From JARYGU01 sp033795365 (lineage in GTDB: Bacteria; Pseudomonadota; Alphaproteobacteria; Rhizobiales; Rhizobiaceae): a stretch of DNA of 64,000 nucleotides. Below the pieces are notes generated by a model that ran no database searches, was not told the origin of the DNA, and saw only the letters and a program-made list of their open reading frames with translations. Where the stretch lies: contig JARYGU010000005.1 of NCBI GenBank assembly GCA_033795365.1, positions 186,001 to 250,000 of the forward strand. The letters are read 5' to 3'. A program made the position numbers and the translations under genes. This document shows, one piece after another, positions 19,115 to 27,968 of the stretch; within the stretch, counting starts at the first letter, position 1, and each line of letters opens with the position of its first letter.

Positions 19115-20469
19115 GCGAACAGCGAATTCTTCTGGCGGACGACGAGGAGGAGCTGCGCCGCTCCACTGCGCAGGCGCTCGCCCTTTCCGGCTTCGAGGTC
19201 GATACGTTCGCGAGCGCCGACGAGATCCTGGAACTGATCGGCTACAGCTTTGCCGGGGTGGTCGTCAGCGATATCCGCATGCCGGGCATGGACGGCATGA
19301 CATTGCTGCAGCGGATCCGCGAGATCGATGCGGAGGTTCCGGTCATTCTCGTCACCGGCCACGGCGACGTGCAGCTTGCGGTGAAGGCGATGCGCGAGGG
19401 GGCCTACGATTTCCTCGAGAAACCCTTCAATGTCGAGATGCTTGCCGGCGTCATCCGCCGGGCGATGGACCGGCGCAACCTCGTCCTCGAAAACCGGAGA
19501 CTGCGCGCGGTCGCCGGCAAGCGCGACGATATCGAGGCGCGCCTTCCCGGACGGACGCAAGTGATGGTGGACCTGCGCTACAGGCTGCGGGCGATCGGCG
19601 CCACGGATGCCGATACGCTGATCATCGGCGAAACGGGCGTCGGCAAGGAGGTCGTCGCCAGAGCGCTGCACGACATTTCCGCGCGGGCAAGCCGCCCCTT
19701 CATTGCGATCAATTGTGCGGCATTGCCCGAAACCCTGATCGAAAGCGAACTCTTCGGCCATGAGGCAGGCGCCTTTCCCGGCGCGCTGCGCCCGCGTTAC
19801 GGCAAGTTCGAGCACGGCCGCGGCGGCACGATCCTGCTCGACGAGATCGGTTCGATGCCCTTCGACCTGCAGGCGAAGTTCCTGCGCGTGCTGCAGGAGC
19901 GCGTGATCACGCGCCTCGGCTCCAACGAGACGGTCGAGCTCGACGTGCGCTTCATCGCGACCAGCAAGGTCGACCTCGAGGCGGAGGTTGCCGCCGGCCG
20001 CTTCCGGGCCGATCTTTTCTACCGGCTCAACGTCGCGACGTTGCGGGTGCCGTCGCTGGCCCAGCGCCGGGCGGACGTTCCGCTGCTTTTCCTCCAGCTC
20101 GTGCGGGAAGCGGCTGCGCGCTACGGCCGGGACGACATCGAGGTACCCGCGGCAACGATCTCCGATATCGCCGGGCGGGAATGGCCGGGCAATGTGCGCG
20201 AACTCCGCAATGCCGCCGACCGGATGGTGCTGGGACTGGACAGCACGCCGGACGAGGCGCCTGCGCCGCGTGGCGGCGAGAACGGGCGGCTGGCCGAAAA
20301 GGTCTCGGCCTTCGAGAAGAGCGTGATCGTCGGAGCGCTTACCGCCCATGGCGGAGCGTTGCGCCCCGTCTATGAGTCACTCGGCATTTCGCGAAAGACC
20401 CTTTACGAGAAAATGCAGAAATATGGCCTTGGCAGGAGGCTGCCGGCAGCCGACGCCGACGATCAGTGA
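19111..20469 (+). CDS. DctD-like sigma-54-type response regulator with GAFPGA motif
   Basis: A 452-residue NtrC-class regulator. The receiver (1-120) has phospho-acceptor D54 in VVSDIRMPGMDG. The AAA+ domain (about 140-370) has Walker A GETGVGKE and Walker B ILLDEIG. The C-terminal Fis-type helix-turn-helix includes LGISRKTLYEKMQKYGL. The loop that normally reads GAFTGA and touches sigma-54 reads GAFPGA here (residues 220-225, codon CCC at 19777-19779). Translation is coupled to the kinase by an ATGA overlap. The likely target is the nearby tctCBA transporter, by analogy only. Confidence 0.92.
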   Translation: MSEQRILLADDEEELRRSTAQALALSGFEVDTFASADEILELIGYSFAGVVVSDIRMPGMDGMTLLQRIREIDAEVPVILVTGHGDVQLAVKAMREGAYDFLEKPFNVEMLAGVIRRAMDRRNLVLENRRLRAVAGKRDDIEARLPGRTQVMVDLRYRLRAIGATDADTLIIGETGVGKEVVARALHDISARASRPFIAINCAALPETLIESELFGHEAGAFPGALRPRYGKFEHGRGGTILLDEIGSMPFDLQAKFLRVLQERVITRLGSNETVELDVRFIATSKVDLEAEVAAGRFRADLFYRLNVATLRVPSLAQRRADVPLLFLQLVREAAARYGRDDIEVPAATISDIAGREWPGNVRELRNAADRMVLGLDSTPDEAPAPRGGENGRLAEKVSAFEKSVIVGALTAHGGALRPVYESLGISRKTLYEKMQKYGLGRRLPAADADDQ

Positions 20470-21677
20470 TCGCCGGCAGCGTAGCTGCGCACCTCCGGCT
20501 CGGGCGTGGGCGCGACGGGCGGCGCTTCTTCGGCCGTCTCCACCTCGCGCATCCATTCGCGCCAGATCGCCACCAGAAGGGCCATGAGCACCGGGCCGAT
20601 GAAAAGGCCGAGGAAACCCATCGTCTTGACGCCGCCGATGAGGCCGAAGAAAGTCGGCAGGAACGGCAGCTTGATCGGACCTCCGACGAGCTTGGGGCGC
20701 AGGGTCTTGTCGACGATGAAGAGCTCGACCGAGCCCCAGATGAAGAGCGCAAGGCCGGCAAAGGGCGAGCCGCTGGAGATCAGATAGATCGAGACCAGGG
20801 TGAAGGAGACCGGCGCCCCCCCTGGGAACAGTGCCATCAGGCCGGTCAGTGCGCCGAGCGTCACCGCGGAAGGCACGCCGGCGATCCAATACGCTACGCC
20901 CAGCACGATGCCTTCCCCGATGGCTATCACGGTCATCCCGGTAACGGTGGAGCTGATCGTGGCCGGCACGATGCGGGATATGCGCTCCCAGCGCATCGGC
21001 AGGATGCGCTCGCCGAGGCGATCCACCTGGGCGGCGAAGGATTCGCCGTCCCGATAGATGAAGAAGAGCGCGATCATCATGAAGAGCAGCGTGAGCAGAA
21101 GATGGAACGCCGCACCGCCTGCGGCGAGCACGACGCGATAGATATTGGCTATGTTCGCGCCGCTGATGATCTGCGTGATCTCGCCGATGCCGCCGGGATG
21201 GGCGAGAAACCGGGTCCACTGCATGTCGAGCCAGCCGCCGACGACCGGGAGGGCAGCGATCCAGGCCGGCGTCGAAGCGCCGCTCTTATTCATCTCGACC
21301 GCCCATCCGATCCAGTCGCGGACCTCGTCGAAGGCGTAGCTTACGGCAAATAGGATCGGCACCACGATAAAGCTCAGGATGAGCACGATCGCGATGGATG
21401 CGGCTATCGTGCGGCTGCCGCCGACGGAATCGCGAAGGCGGCTGTAAAGCGGCCAGCTGGCGAAAGCGATGACGAGTGCCGCGAGAACCGGAACGATGAA
21501 GCCATAGAAAAAGTAGATGCCGGCGAGGATGACGAGAACCAGCAGCCAGCGCGCCGCCGACAGAGCCGAAATGAGCGCGACGCCGGACGACCTCGCCGCT
21601 CCGAGAAGGCGAGGCTCGGCCGGAACTTTCCGCAATTGCGAATGAGGCAAATTCGTCTCCTCTTTGGTGGCGTCCAC
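20463..21677 (-). CDS. AI-2E family transporter (PerM/YdiK type)
   Basis: A 404-residue membrane protein of the AI-2E exporter superfamily. Paired N-terminal helices (about residues 45-90, VLVILAGIYFFYGFIVPVLAAL) are followed by a long amphipathic region and four to five C-terminal helices with the family GLMALFPGGAPV and LIGGVKTMGFLGLFIGPV-type segments. The start is GTG at 21677. Substrates in this family vary (autoinducer-2, Na+/H+ and others) and cannot be told from sequence. Its stop overlaps the end of the convergent DctD-like gene by seven bases. Confidence 0.88.
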   Translation of the reverse strand: MDATKEETNLPHSQLRKVPAEPRLLGAARSSGVALISALSAARWLLVLVILAGIYFFYGFIVPVLAALVIAFASWPLYSRLRDSVGGSRTIAASIAIVLILSFIVVPILFAVSYAFDEVRDWIGWAVEMNKSGASTPAWIAALPVVGGWLDMQWTRFLAHPGGIGEITQIISGANIANIYRVVLAAGGAAFHLLLTLLFMMIALFFIYRDGESFAAQVDRLGERILPMRWERISRIVPATISSTVTGMTVIAIGEGIVLGVAYWIAGVPSAVTLGALTGLMALFPGGAPVSFTLVSIYLISSGSPFAGLALFIWGSVELFIVDKTLRPKLVGGPIKLPFLPTFFGLIGGVKTMGFLGLFIGPVLMALLVAIWREWMREVETAEEAPPVAPTPEPEVRSYAAGDH

Positions 21678-22034
21678 GCGGACGCCGCTCTTTTATTCGA
21701 AAGCCGCTGCTTTTGGCGACCTTAGAATAGGTTCTAGTGCCAAAATATTAAACATCCGCGCGATTTTTTTGCGGCAGGGGGGCGGGCCGCATCGCGTCCA
21801 CCGAAGATAAACACCATGGATGATCCATTCGGCGCCGGGATGGGTGGAAACATACACATCCCGCTTGCCCGTTGTTTCGAAATCCACCCACGCAGAGATG
21901 ACGGGACAATATTTTCTATGCGCAAGCGGCGGGACGAGATTGCACAGGAGAGCTGCGGCGCTTCAAATGATAATATCCATAGCCGGAGCGGGAGGAGCCG
22001 CCCGGCAGATCATGGAACGACACGGGAGGAAAAG
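21678..22034. other. Intergenic region upstream of tctC
   Basis: 357 bases without a supported gene, divergent between the AI-2E permease and tctC. It holds an AT-rich patch near 21735-21770, a small perfect inverted repeat ATGGAT-G-ATCCAT (21816-21828) that may be an operator, and the tctC ribosome site. I looked for a sigma-54 promoter (GG-N10-GC) and found only a candidate with the wrong spacing at about 21930. Confidence 0.5.
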
Positions 22035-23012
22035 ATGAGAATCCTGAACACGTTGCTTGGCGCTGCGGCCGCCATTTCCCTTTTCGCCTTCTCTGCCAAT
22101 GCGCAGAACTACCCTGACCGCAACATCACGATGGTGGTTCCCTTCTCCGCAGGCGGGCCGACCGATACCGTTGCCCGGCTCGTCGCCGAATCCATGTCGA
22201 AGGATCTGGGCCAGCAGATCATCGTCGAGAATGTCGGCGGAGCGGGCGGCACGCTCGGCGCCGGACGCGTCGCCGCCGCCGAGCCCGACGGCTATACCAT
22301 CCTTCTCCACCATATCGGCATGGCAACCAGTGCGACGCTTTACCGCAAGCTCGCCTACGACACTTTGAACGCTTTCGAATATGTGGGCCTCGTGACGGAT
22401 GTGCCGATGACGATCGTCGCGCGCAAGGACCTCGAACCGACCGATCTCAAAGGCCTTATCGAATATGCGAAGGCCAACAAGGATACCGTGACGGTCGCGA
22501 ATGCCGGCATCGGCGCCGCCTCGCATCTTTGCGGCATGATGTTCATGAGCGCGATCGAGACACCGCTCGTCACTGTGCCCTACAAAGGTACCGGCCCTGC
22601 GATGACGGACCTGCTCGGCGGGCAGGTCGACATCATGTGCGACCAGACGACGAATACGACGAAGCAGATTCAGGCGGGGACGATCAAAGCCTATGCGGTG
22701 ACCTCGCCTGCCCGCCTCGACGTCCTGAAGGACGTTCCGACGGCGGCAGAAGCCGGATTGGCGGACTTCCAGGTCGGCATCTGGCACGGCATCTATACGC
22801 CGAAGGGAACGCCGGCCGAAATCAACGAGCGGCTTTCGAAGTCCCTGCAAACCGCCCTGAAGGACGAGAACGTCGTCGCCCGCTTCGCGGAACTCGGCAC
22901 GCAGCCCTCCCCCGAAGCCGACGCGACACCTGCCGCGCTGAAGGCAAAGCTCGAAAGCGAGATCGCCCGCTGGAAACCGGTGATCGAGGCTGCCGGCCAA
23001 TACGCCGACTAG
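22035..23012 (+). CDS. tctC: Tripartite tricarboxylate transporter substrate-binding protein (TctC/Bug family)
   Basis: Periplasmic binding protein of 325 residues. It has a signal peptide (LLGAAAAISLFAFSANAQN, cleavage near NAQ-N) and the Bug-family motifs YPDRNITMVVPFSAGGPTD at the ligand site and VENVGGAGGTLGAGRVA. It captures a carboxylate for TctA and TctB. The ATG at 22035 has GGGAGGAAA upstream. A strong hairpin lies in the 176-base gap before tctB. The substrate is unknown; Bug proteins bind citrate, other dicarboxylates, aromatic acids or amino acids. Confidence 0.93.
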   Translation: MRILNTLLGAAAAISLFAFSANAQNYPDRNITMVVPFSAGGPTDTVARLVAESMSKDLGQQIIVENVGGAGGTLGAGRVAAAEPDGYTILLHHIGMATSATLYRKLAYDTLNAFEYVGLVTDVPMTIVARKDLEPTDLKGLIEYAKANKDTVTVANAGIGAASHLCGMMFMSAIETPLVTVPYKGTGPAMTDLLGGQVDIMCDQTTNTTKQIQAGTIKAYAVTSPARLDVLKDVPTAAEAGLADFQVGIWHGIYTPKGTPAEINERLSKSLQTALKDENVVARFAELGTQPSPEADATPAALKAKLESEIARWKPVIEAAGQYAD

Positions 23013-23042
23013 GACCTGCCCGGCCGGTTTCATGATCGGCAC

Positions 23043-23077
23043 GCATCTCCTCTCCCGGCCACCGGGAGAGGAGATGC
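23043..23077 (+). repeat. Strong hairpin between tctC and tctB
   Basis: A perfect 16-bp inverted repeat (GCATCTCCTCTCCCGG and complement) with the loop CCA starts 30 bases after the tctC stop. It has the look of a REP-type element. Such hairpins between binding-protein and permease genes can stabilise the upstream message and lower downstream expression. Confidence 0.7.
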
Positions 23078-23188
23078 GGCATCCGCCCTCAAAAGTAAAA
23101 CCGGACTTTTCATGCAGCGAGCCTAGCCGGACAAGGGAACACGGCAGGCGGATACGCATATTCGAGCATCTCCAACCACGGAGGCATC

Positions 23189-23650
23189 ATGAAATCCCTG
23201 TCCCTGGATACGACCAACGCTCTCTGCGGCGTCATCCTGATCGCCGTCGGGCTGTTCTTCGGCTGGCAGTCGCTCAATCTCGAGCTCGGAACGGCCTTTC
23301 GCATGGGCCCCGGCTATTTCCCGTTCGTCCTTTCCGTCGTCCTCACCCTTCTCGGCATCGTGATCCTGGTTCAATCCGCCCGGGTGAAAGGAGAGCCGAT
23401 GGGTCCGGTCGCGCTGCGCGGCATCCTGTTCATTCTTCCGGCGCCGATCTTCTTCGGCCTGACGATCAGGGGACTTGGCTTCGTGCCGGCCATCTTCTGC
23501 ACGGCGCTCATCGCCTGCTTTGCCTCGCGAAAGATGAAGCCGCACTATGCGATCCTGCTGTCGGCTGTGCTGACCGCCTTCTCGGTTGCGGTCTTCAGCT
23601 ACGGCCTCGGCCTTCCCTTCCAGCGTTTCGGCCCCTGGGTCCGGTTCTAG
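23189..23650 (+). CDS. tctB: Tripartite tricarboxylate transporter small membrane subunit TctB
   Basis: A 153-residue protein with four predicted membrane helices (ALCGVILIAVGLFFGWQSL, FPFVLSVVLTLLGIVILV, GILFILPAPIFFGLTI and a fourth near the C-terminus), matching TctB in size and topology. It pairs with TctA in the inner membrane. GGAGG precedes the ATG by 6 bases, and tctA begins 10 bases after its stop. Confidence 0.9.
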   Translation: MKSLSLDTTNALCGVILIAVGLFFGWQSLNLELGTAFRMGPGYFPFVLSVVLTLLGIVILVQSARVKGEPMGPVALRGILFILPAPIFFGLTIRGLGFVPAIFCTALIACFASRKMKPHYAILLSAVLTAFSVAVFSYGLGLPFQRFGPWVRF

Positions 23651-23660
23651 GAGCCTCTCG

Positions 23661-25166
23661 ATGGATCTTCTCAGCAATCTCGCTCTCGGCTTTTCGACAG
23701 CTACGTCTATCGAGAATCTCTTCTTCTGCCTGATCGGCGTCCTTCTCGGAACGCTCATCGGCGTGCTGCCCGGCATCGGCGCGACCGCCACGATCGCGAT
23801 GCTCCTGCCGATCACCTTCCAGCTCGAACCCGTCTCGTCGCTGATCATGCTCGCCGGCATCTACTACGGCGCGCAATATGGCGGATCGACTACCGCGATC
23901 CTGATCAACATGCCGGGAGAATCCTCCTCCGCAGTGACCGCGATCGACGGCTACCAGATGGCCCGCAAGGGACGGGCGGGTGCCGCCCTTGCCATCGCCG
24001 CCCTCGGCTCATTCTTCGCCGGTACCGTCTCGACCTTCCTCGTCGCGATCTTCGCTCCGCCTTTGACGGCGATCGCGCTCGAATTCGGCGCGGCGGAATA
24101 TTTCTCGCTGATGATCGTCGGCCTCGTCTCGTCGGTCGCTCTCGCCCACGGCTCCATCACCAAGGCGCTGGCCATGGTCGCACTCGGCCTGCTGCTCGGC
24201 CTCGTCGGCACGGACATCTATACGGGCACGCCGCGCTTCACCCTCGGCATCCGGGAATATGCGGACGGCCTCAATTTCGTCGCGGTCGCTGTCGGTGTCT
24301 TCGGCATCGCGGAAATCCTGCGCAATCTGGAGAGCGAGAAGACGCGCGAAGTGCTGATGGCGAAAGTCAGCGGACTCATGCCGACGCGCGAGGATTTCAG
24401 GCGCATGGCTGCGCCGGTCCTGCGGGGAACCGCCATCGGCTCGGCGCTCGGCATCCTGCCCGGCGGCGGCGCGATCCTTGCGGCATTCGCTTCCTATACG
24501 GTGGAAAAGCGTGTTTCCGACCGGCCGGAGGAGTTCGGACATGGCGCCATCGCCGGCGTCGCGGGGCCTGAGTCCGCCAACAATGCCGGCGCGCAGACCT
24601 CGTTCATCCCGCTGCTGACGCTCGGCATCCCGGCCAATCCGGTGATGGCGCTGATGATCGGAGCGATGATCATCCAGGGCATCGTGCCGGGTCCGAACGT
24701 GGCGAGCGAACAGCCGGCGCTCTTCTGGGGCATCATCGCCTCGATGTGGATCGGCAACCTGATGCTGGTGGTGCTCAACCTGCCGCTGATCGGGCTTTGG
24801 GTGAAGCTGCTGACGATACCTTACTACGTGCTCTTTCCGATCATAATGGCGTTCTGCTCGATAGGGGTCTACAGCGTGAACTCGAATGTCTACGACCTCT
24901 ATGCCGTCGCCTTCTTCGGATTTGTCGGCTACCTGCTGGCCAAGCTTCGCTGCGAGCCGGCACCGCTGCTGCTCGGTTTCGTTCTCGGCCCGCTGCTCGA
25001 GGAAAACCTGCGCCGCGCCATGATCCTTTCGCGCGGCGATCCGACGACCTTCTTCACCCGGCCGATCAGCGCGACATTGCTGGTGATCGCGCTTGCCGTG
25101 CTGATCGTCGTCTTCCTGCCGAGCGTCAAGGCGAAGCGCGAGGAGGTGTTCGTGGAGGAGGACTGA
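23661..25166 (+). CDS. tctA: Tripartite tricarboxylate transporter large membrane subunit TctA
   Basis: A 501-residue permease with about 12 membrane helices. The family motifs GVLPGIGATATIAMLLP near residue 35 and ESANNAGAQTSFIPLLTLGIP near residue 310 are clear. It forms the channel of the TctCBA secondary transporter, driven by an ion gradient. Start ATG at 23661, following tctB closely. A rho-independent terminator ends the unit. The order C-B-A is the usual one. Confidence 0.95.
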   Translation: MDLLSNLALGFSTATSIENLFFCLIGVLLGTLIGVLPGIGATATIAMLLPITFQLEPVSSLIMLAGIYYGAQYGGSTTAILINMPGESSSAVTAIDGYQMARKGRAGAALAIAALGSFFAGTVSTFLVAIFAPPLTAIALEFGAAEYFSLMIVGLVSSVALAHGSITKALAMVALGLLLGLVGTDIYTGTPRFTLGIREYADGLNFVAVAVGVFGIAEILRNLESEKTREVLMAKVSGLMPTREDFRRMAAPVLRGTAIGSALGILPGGGAILAAFASYTVEKRVSDRPEEFGHGAIAGVAGPESANNAGAQTSFIPLLTLGIPANPVMALMIGAMIIQGIVPGPNVASEQPALFWGIIASMWIGNLMLVVLNLPLIGLWVKLLTIPYYVLFPIIMAFCSIGVYSVNSNVYDLYAVAFFGFVGYLLAKLRCEPAPLLLGFVLGPLLEENLRRAMILSRGDPTTFFTRPISATLLVIALAVLIVVFLPSVKAKREEVFVEED

Positions 25167-25193
25167 GCCCCGCTTTTCGTAGGGAAGAGAGGA

Positions 25194-25229
25194 CAAAAGG
25201 GCGCAACCGGAGACGGTTTGCGCCTTTTT
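25194..25229 (+). terminator. Rho-independent terminator after tctA
   Basis: GGCGCAAccCG pairs with CGgtTTGCGCC around GAGA, flanked by AAAA on the left and five T on the right. It separates tctCBA from the cyclo-ligase gene. Confidence 0.85.
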
Positions 25230-25280
25230 CCTTTCGATCCGCTATAATGGTGCACGCAATATGGTTGCGGGAGAAGGATC

Positions 25281-25952
25281 ATGCCCAAGGGAAAGGCACC
25301 GGAAGAGACGACGGACTATGCCTCGCCAGCCTGCTTCATGCATGAGGTCGATCCGGCCTATCTCGGCCTGCCGCCCCATGCGGCGGACAACGTCTTCGAA
25401 TGGCGGAGGGCAGAGCGGGAACGTCTGATCGCCGCACGGCTCGGCATTCCGCCGGAGCAGCGGAAGATCGCAGCCGAGCGCATCACCTTCCGCCTCGACA
25501 AATTCCTGGGAGATGTCCGCGGCAAGCGGATCGGCGTCTATTGGCCGTTCCGCGGCGAACCCGACCTGCGTCAATGGATGGAGAGCGTCTGGGAACGGGG
25601 CGGAAGCGCATTGCTGCCGATAGTGATCGAGAAGGCAGCGCCACTGATCTTCAAGCCCTGGCGGCAGGGCGAGGAGCTCGGTCGCGGCGTGTGGAACATT
25701 CCCATCCCCATCGACGGCGAAGCGGCCACGCCCGACATCGTCATCGCACCGGTCGTCGGTTACGATCGTTCCTGCTTCCGCCTTGGCTATGGCGGCGGGT
25801 ATTTCGACCGCACGCTGGCGATCATGAAGCCGAAGCCGCTGGCGATCGGCATCGGCTACGATGTCCAGGCCATCGACACGATCCACCCGCAATCCTTCGA
25901 CGTTGCGATGAACGTCATCATTACCGATACGGGAATCCACCACCCTTCGTGA
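25281..25952 (+). CDS. 5-formyltetrahydrofolate cyclo-ligase family protein
   Basis: A 223-residue protein with the 5-FCL fold, an ATP-dependent enzyme that recycles 5-formyl-THF to methenyl-THF. The family hallmark GYGGGYFDRTL near residue 172 is present, along with YWPFRGEPD and ADIVIAPVVGYDR-like segments. An extra 35 residues at the N-terminus (with SPACFMHEVDP) precede the usual domain. GGGAGAAGG lies just before the ATG. It is a single gene after the tct terminator. No 6S RNA, which often neighbours this gene in other bacteria, could be recognised in the 51 bases between terminator and start. Confidence 0.85.
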   Translation: MPKGKAPEETTDYASPACFMHEVDPAYLGLPPHAADNVFEWRRAERERLIAARLGIPPEQRKIAAERITFRLDKFLGDVRGKRIGVYWPFRGEPDLRQWMESVWERGGSALLPIVIEKAAPLIFKPWRQGEELGRGVWNIPIPIDGEAATPDIVIAPVVGYDRSCFRLGYGGGYFDRTLAIMKPKPLAIGIGYDVQAIDTIHPQSFDVAMNVIITDTGIHHPS

Positions 25953-26010
25953 CGGCGAGGCCGGCTGCCGATCAGCGGGGTTGCCGCTGCCGGAAGTCAT
26001 TCGACGAATA

Positions 26011-26026
26011 TTGACGTTTACGTTAA
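26011..26026 (+). promoter_or_regulatory. LiuR-like operator upstream of fadD
   Basis: TTGACGTTTACGTTAA is a near-perfect inverted repeat and matches the site at 15367 in 14 of 16 bases. It resembles the operator of LiuR-type MerR regulators of fatty acid and branched-chain amino acid degradation. It lies 132 bases before the fadD start. The assignment is by motif likeness only. Confidence 0.5.
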
Positions 26027-26158
26027 TGTAAGATAGCGATAATGCTTGAAGACGCAGTGCAAAAGCATCATCCTGCAAATCGAATGGTCGGGGAGGACCG
26101 TTCGGCCCATGCGAGGGGCAATGATGACGCCGACGCGATAACGAGGAGGAGCGATCGC

Positions 26159-27886
26159 ATGTCTGTTACCGTCCATGACCCGTCAACCAGACCGCCGGAA
26201 AAATTCTGGCTGGCCTCGTATCCGCCGGGCATGGCCAGGGACATCGCGCCGCTAGCCTATCAGTCCATCGGCGACCTGCTTGAACGCTCCTGCGCCGAAT
26301 TCGCGGACCGCTCCGCCTTCACCTGCATGGGCAAGACGCTGACCTTCCGCGACCTCGACAGCCAATCCGCCAAGATCGCCGTCTGGCTTCAGGCAAGGGG
26401 GCTGGAAAAGGGCGACCGCGTCGCGGTCATGATGCCGAACATCCTGCAGAATCCGGTCATCATCTTCGGCATTCTCAGAGCCGGCCTCATCGTGGTGAAC
26501 GTCAATCCGCTCTACACGCCGCGCGAGCTCGAACACCAGCTGAGGGACGCCGGGGCGAAGGCGATCTTCGTGCTGGAGAATTTCGCCAATACGGTTCAGC
26601 AGGTGATCGCCCGCACCGATGTCCGGCTCGTGAGCGTCACCAGCATGGGCGACATGCTTGGTTTCAAGGGTCTCATCGTCAATCTGGTCGTGCGCAAGGT
26701 GAAGAAGCTCGTTCCAGCCTGGTCGCTGCCGGGCCAGGTGCCCTTCCTGCAGGTGCTGGCTGAAGGCGCGAAGAGCGCTCTGAAGCCGGTGGCGGTCGCT
26801 CCGTCGGATATCGCCTTCCTGCAATATACGGGCGGAACGACGGGGGTATCGAAAGGCGCCACGCTGACCCATTCCAACTTGCTGGCCAATACCGAGCAGC
26901 TCAGGCAATGGATCGAACCGGTCTTCGGGATAAAGAAACGGCCGGAACAGCTCGTCTTCATCTGCGCACTGCCGCTCTACCATATCTTTGCGCTGACGGT
27001 GAACGGCCTCATGGGCATTGCGCTCGGAGCGCACAACGTGCTGATTCCCAATCCGCGTGACATTCCGGGCTTCGTAAAGGAACTCGGGAAGTATGAATTC
27101 CATATTTTCCCGGGCCTCAATACGCTCTTCAACGCGCTGATGAACAATCCGGATTTCGCCAAGCTCGACTTCTCACACCTTCTCCTTGCTCTTGGCGGCG
27201 GGATGGCGGTGCAGGCGCCGGTTGCGGAGCGCTGGCAGCGGATGACCGGCTGCAACATCACCGAGGGCTACGGGCTTTCCGAGACTTCACCGGTAGCGAC
27301 CGCGAACCGCCTCGATCTCCCCTCCTTCACCGGCACGATCGGCCTGCCGCTGCCTTCCACGGACATCGACATACGCGACGACGAGGGCCGCTCGCTGCCG
27401 CTCGGCGAGATCGGGGAGATCTGCATCCGCGGGCCGCAGGTGATGGCCGGCTACTGGCAGCGCCCCGACGAGACGGCACGGGTCATGAGCGAGAATGGCT
27501 TCTTCCGGTCGGGCGACATCGGTTACATGACGCCCGAAGGCTACACCAAGATCGTCGATCGCAAGAAGGACATGATCCTCGTTTCCGGCTTCAACGTCTT
27601 CCCGAACGAGATCGAGGAAGTTGCCATGACGCTTGCGGGCATTCTCGAATGTGCGGCGATCGGCATCCCCGACCAGCATTCCGGCGAGGCGGTGAAGCTC
27701 TTCGTCGTTCGCAAGGATCCCGACCTGACGGAAGCGGCCGTGAAAGCGCATTGCGCCGCCAACCTGACCAACTACAAGCGACCCAAATATATCGAGTTCC
27801 GGACGGAACTCCCGAAATCCAACGTCGGCAAAATATTGCGCAAGGATCTGCGCGCGGAGCAAGCAAACACAACTAAAACGATTTAA
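26159..27886 (+). CDS. fadD: Long-chain fatty acid-CoA ligase
   Basis: AMP-forming acyl-CoA synthetase of 575 residues that activates fatty acids for beta-oxidation and membrane lipid turnover. The P-loop-like AMP motif YTGGTTGVSKGA is near residue 220, the A5 motif EGYGLSETSP near residue 370, and the C-terminal SGDIGYM and DRKKDMILVSGFNVFPNEIE motifs define the FadD signature. I chose the ATG at 26159 with GAGGAGG just upstream. I recall that fadD in S. meliloti affects swarming and nodulation. A possible LiuR-like operator lies upstream. Confidence 0.96.
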   Translation: MSVTVHDPSTRPPEKFWLASYPPGMARDIAPLAYQSIGDLLERSCAEFADRSAFTCMGKTLTFRDLDSQSAKIAVWLQARGLEKGDRVAVMMPNILQNPVIIFGILRAGLIVVNVNPLYTPRELEHQLRDAGAKAIFVLENFANTVQQVIARTDVRLVSVTSMGDMLGFKGLIVNLVVRKVKKLVPAWSLPGQVPFLQVLAEGAKSALKPVAVAPSDIAFLQYTGGTTGVSKGATLTHSNLLANTEQLRQWIEPVFGIKKRPEQLVFICALPLYHIFALTVNGLMGIALGAHNVLIPNPRDIPGFVKELGKYEFHIFPGLNTLFNALMNNPDFAKLDFSHLLLALGGGMAVQAPVAERWQRMTGCNITEGYGLSETSPVATANRLDLPSFTGTIGLPLPSTDIDIRDDEGRSLPLGEIGEICIRGPQVMAGYWQRPDETARVMSENGFFRSGDIGYMTPEGYTKIVDRKKDMILVSGFNVFPNEIEEVAMTLAGILECAAIGIPDQHSGEAVKLFVVRKDPDLTEAAVKAHCAANLTNYKRPKYIEFRTELPKSNVGKILRKDLRAEQANTTKTI

Positions 27887-27968
27887 ATTTTCGGGAAGAA
27901 CGGGCTTGATTTGCCCCATGCAAAGCGACTAGCTAACGCAGCATTGTCGCCACGCAAGGAGCAAGCCG

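Noticed and set aside
21925..21945. A possible sigma-54 promoter (GGGACGAGATTGC) upstream of tctC
   Set aside because: The GG and GC elements are nine bases apart, while the class needs ten; the flanks also fit poorly.
24009..25196. A 395-codon open frame antisense to tctA
   Set aside because: Shadow of the tctA frame; rich in Arg, Asp and Gln without any domain pattern.
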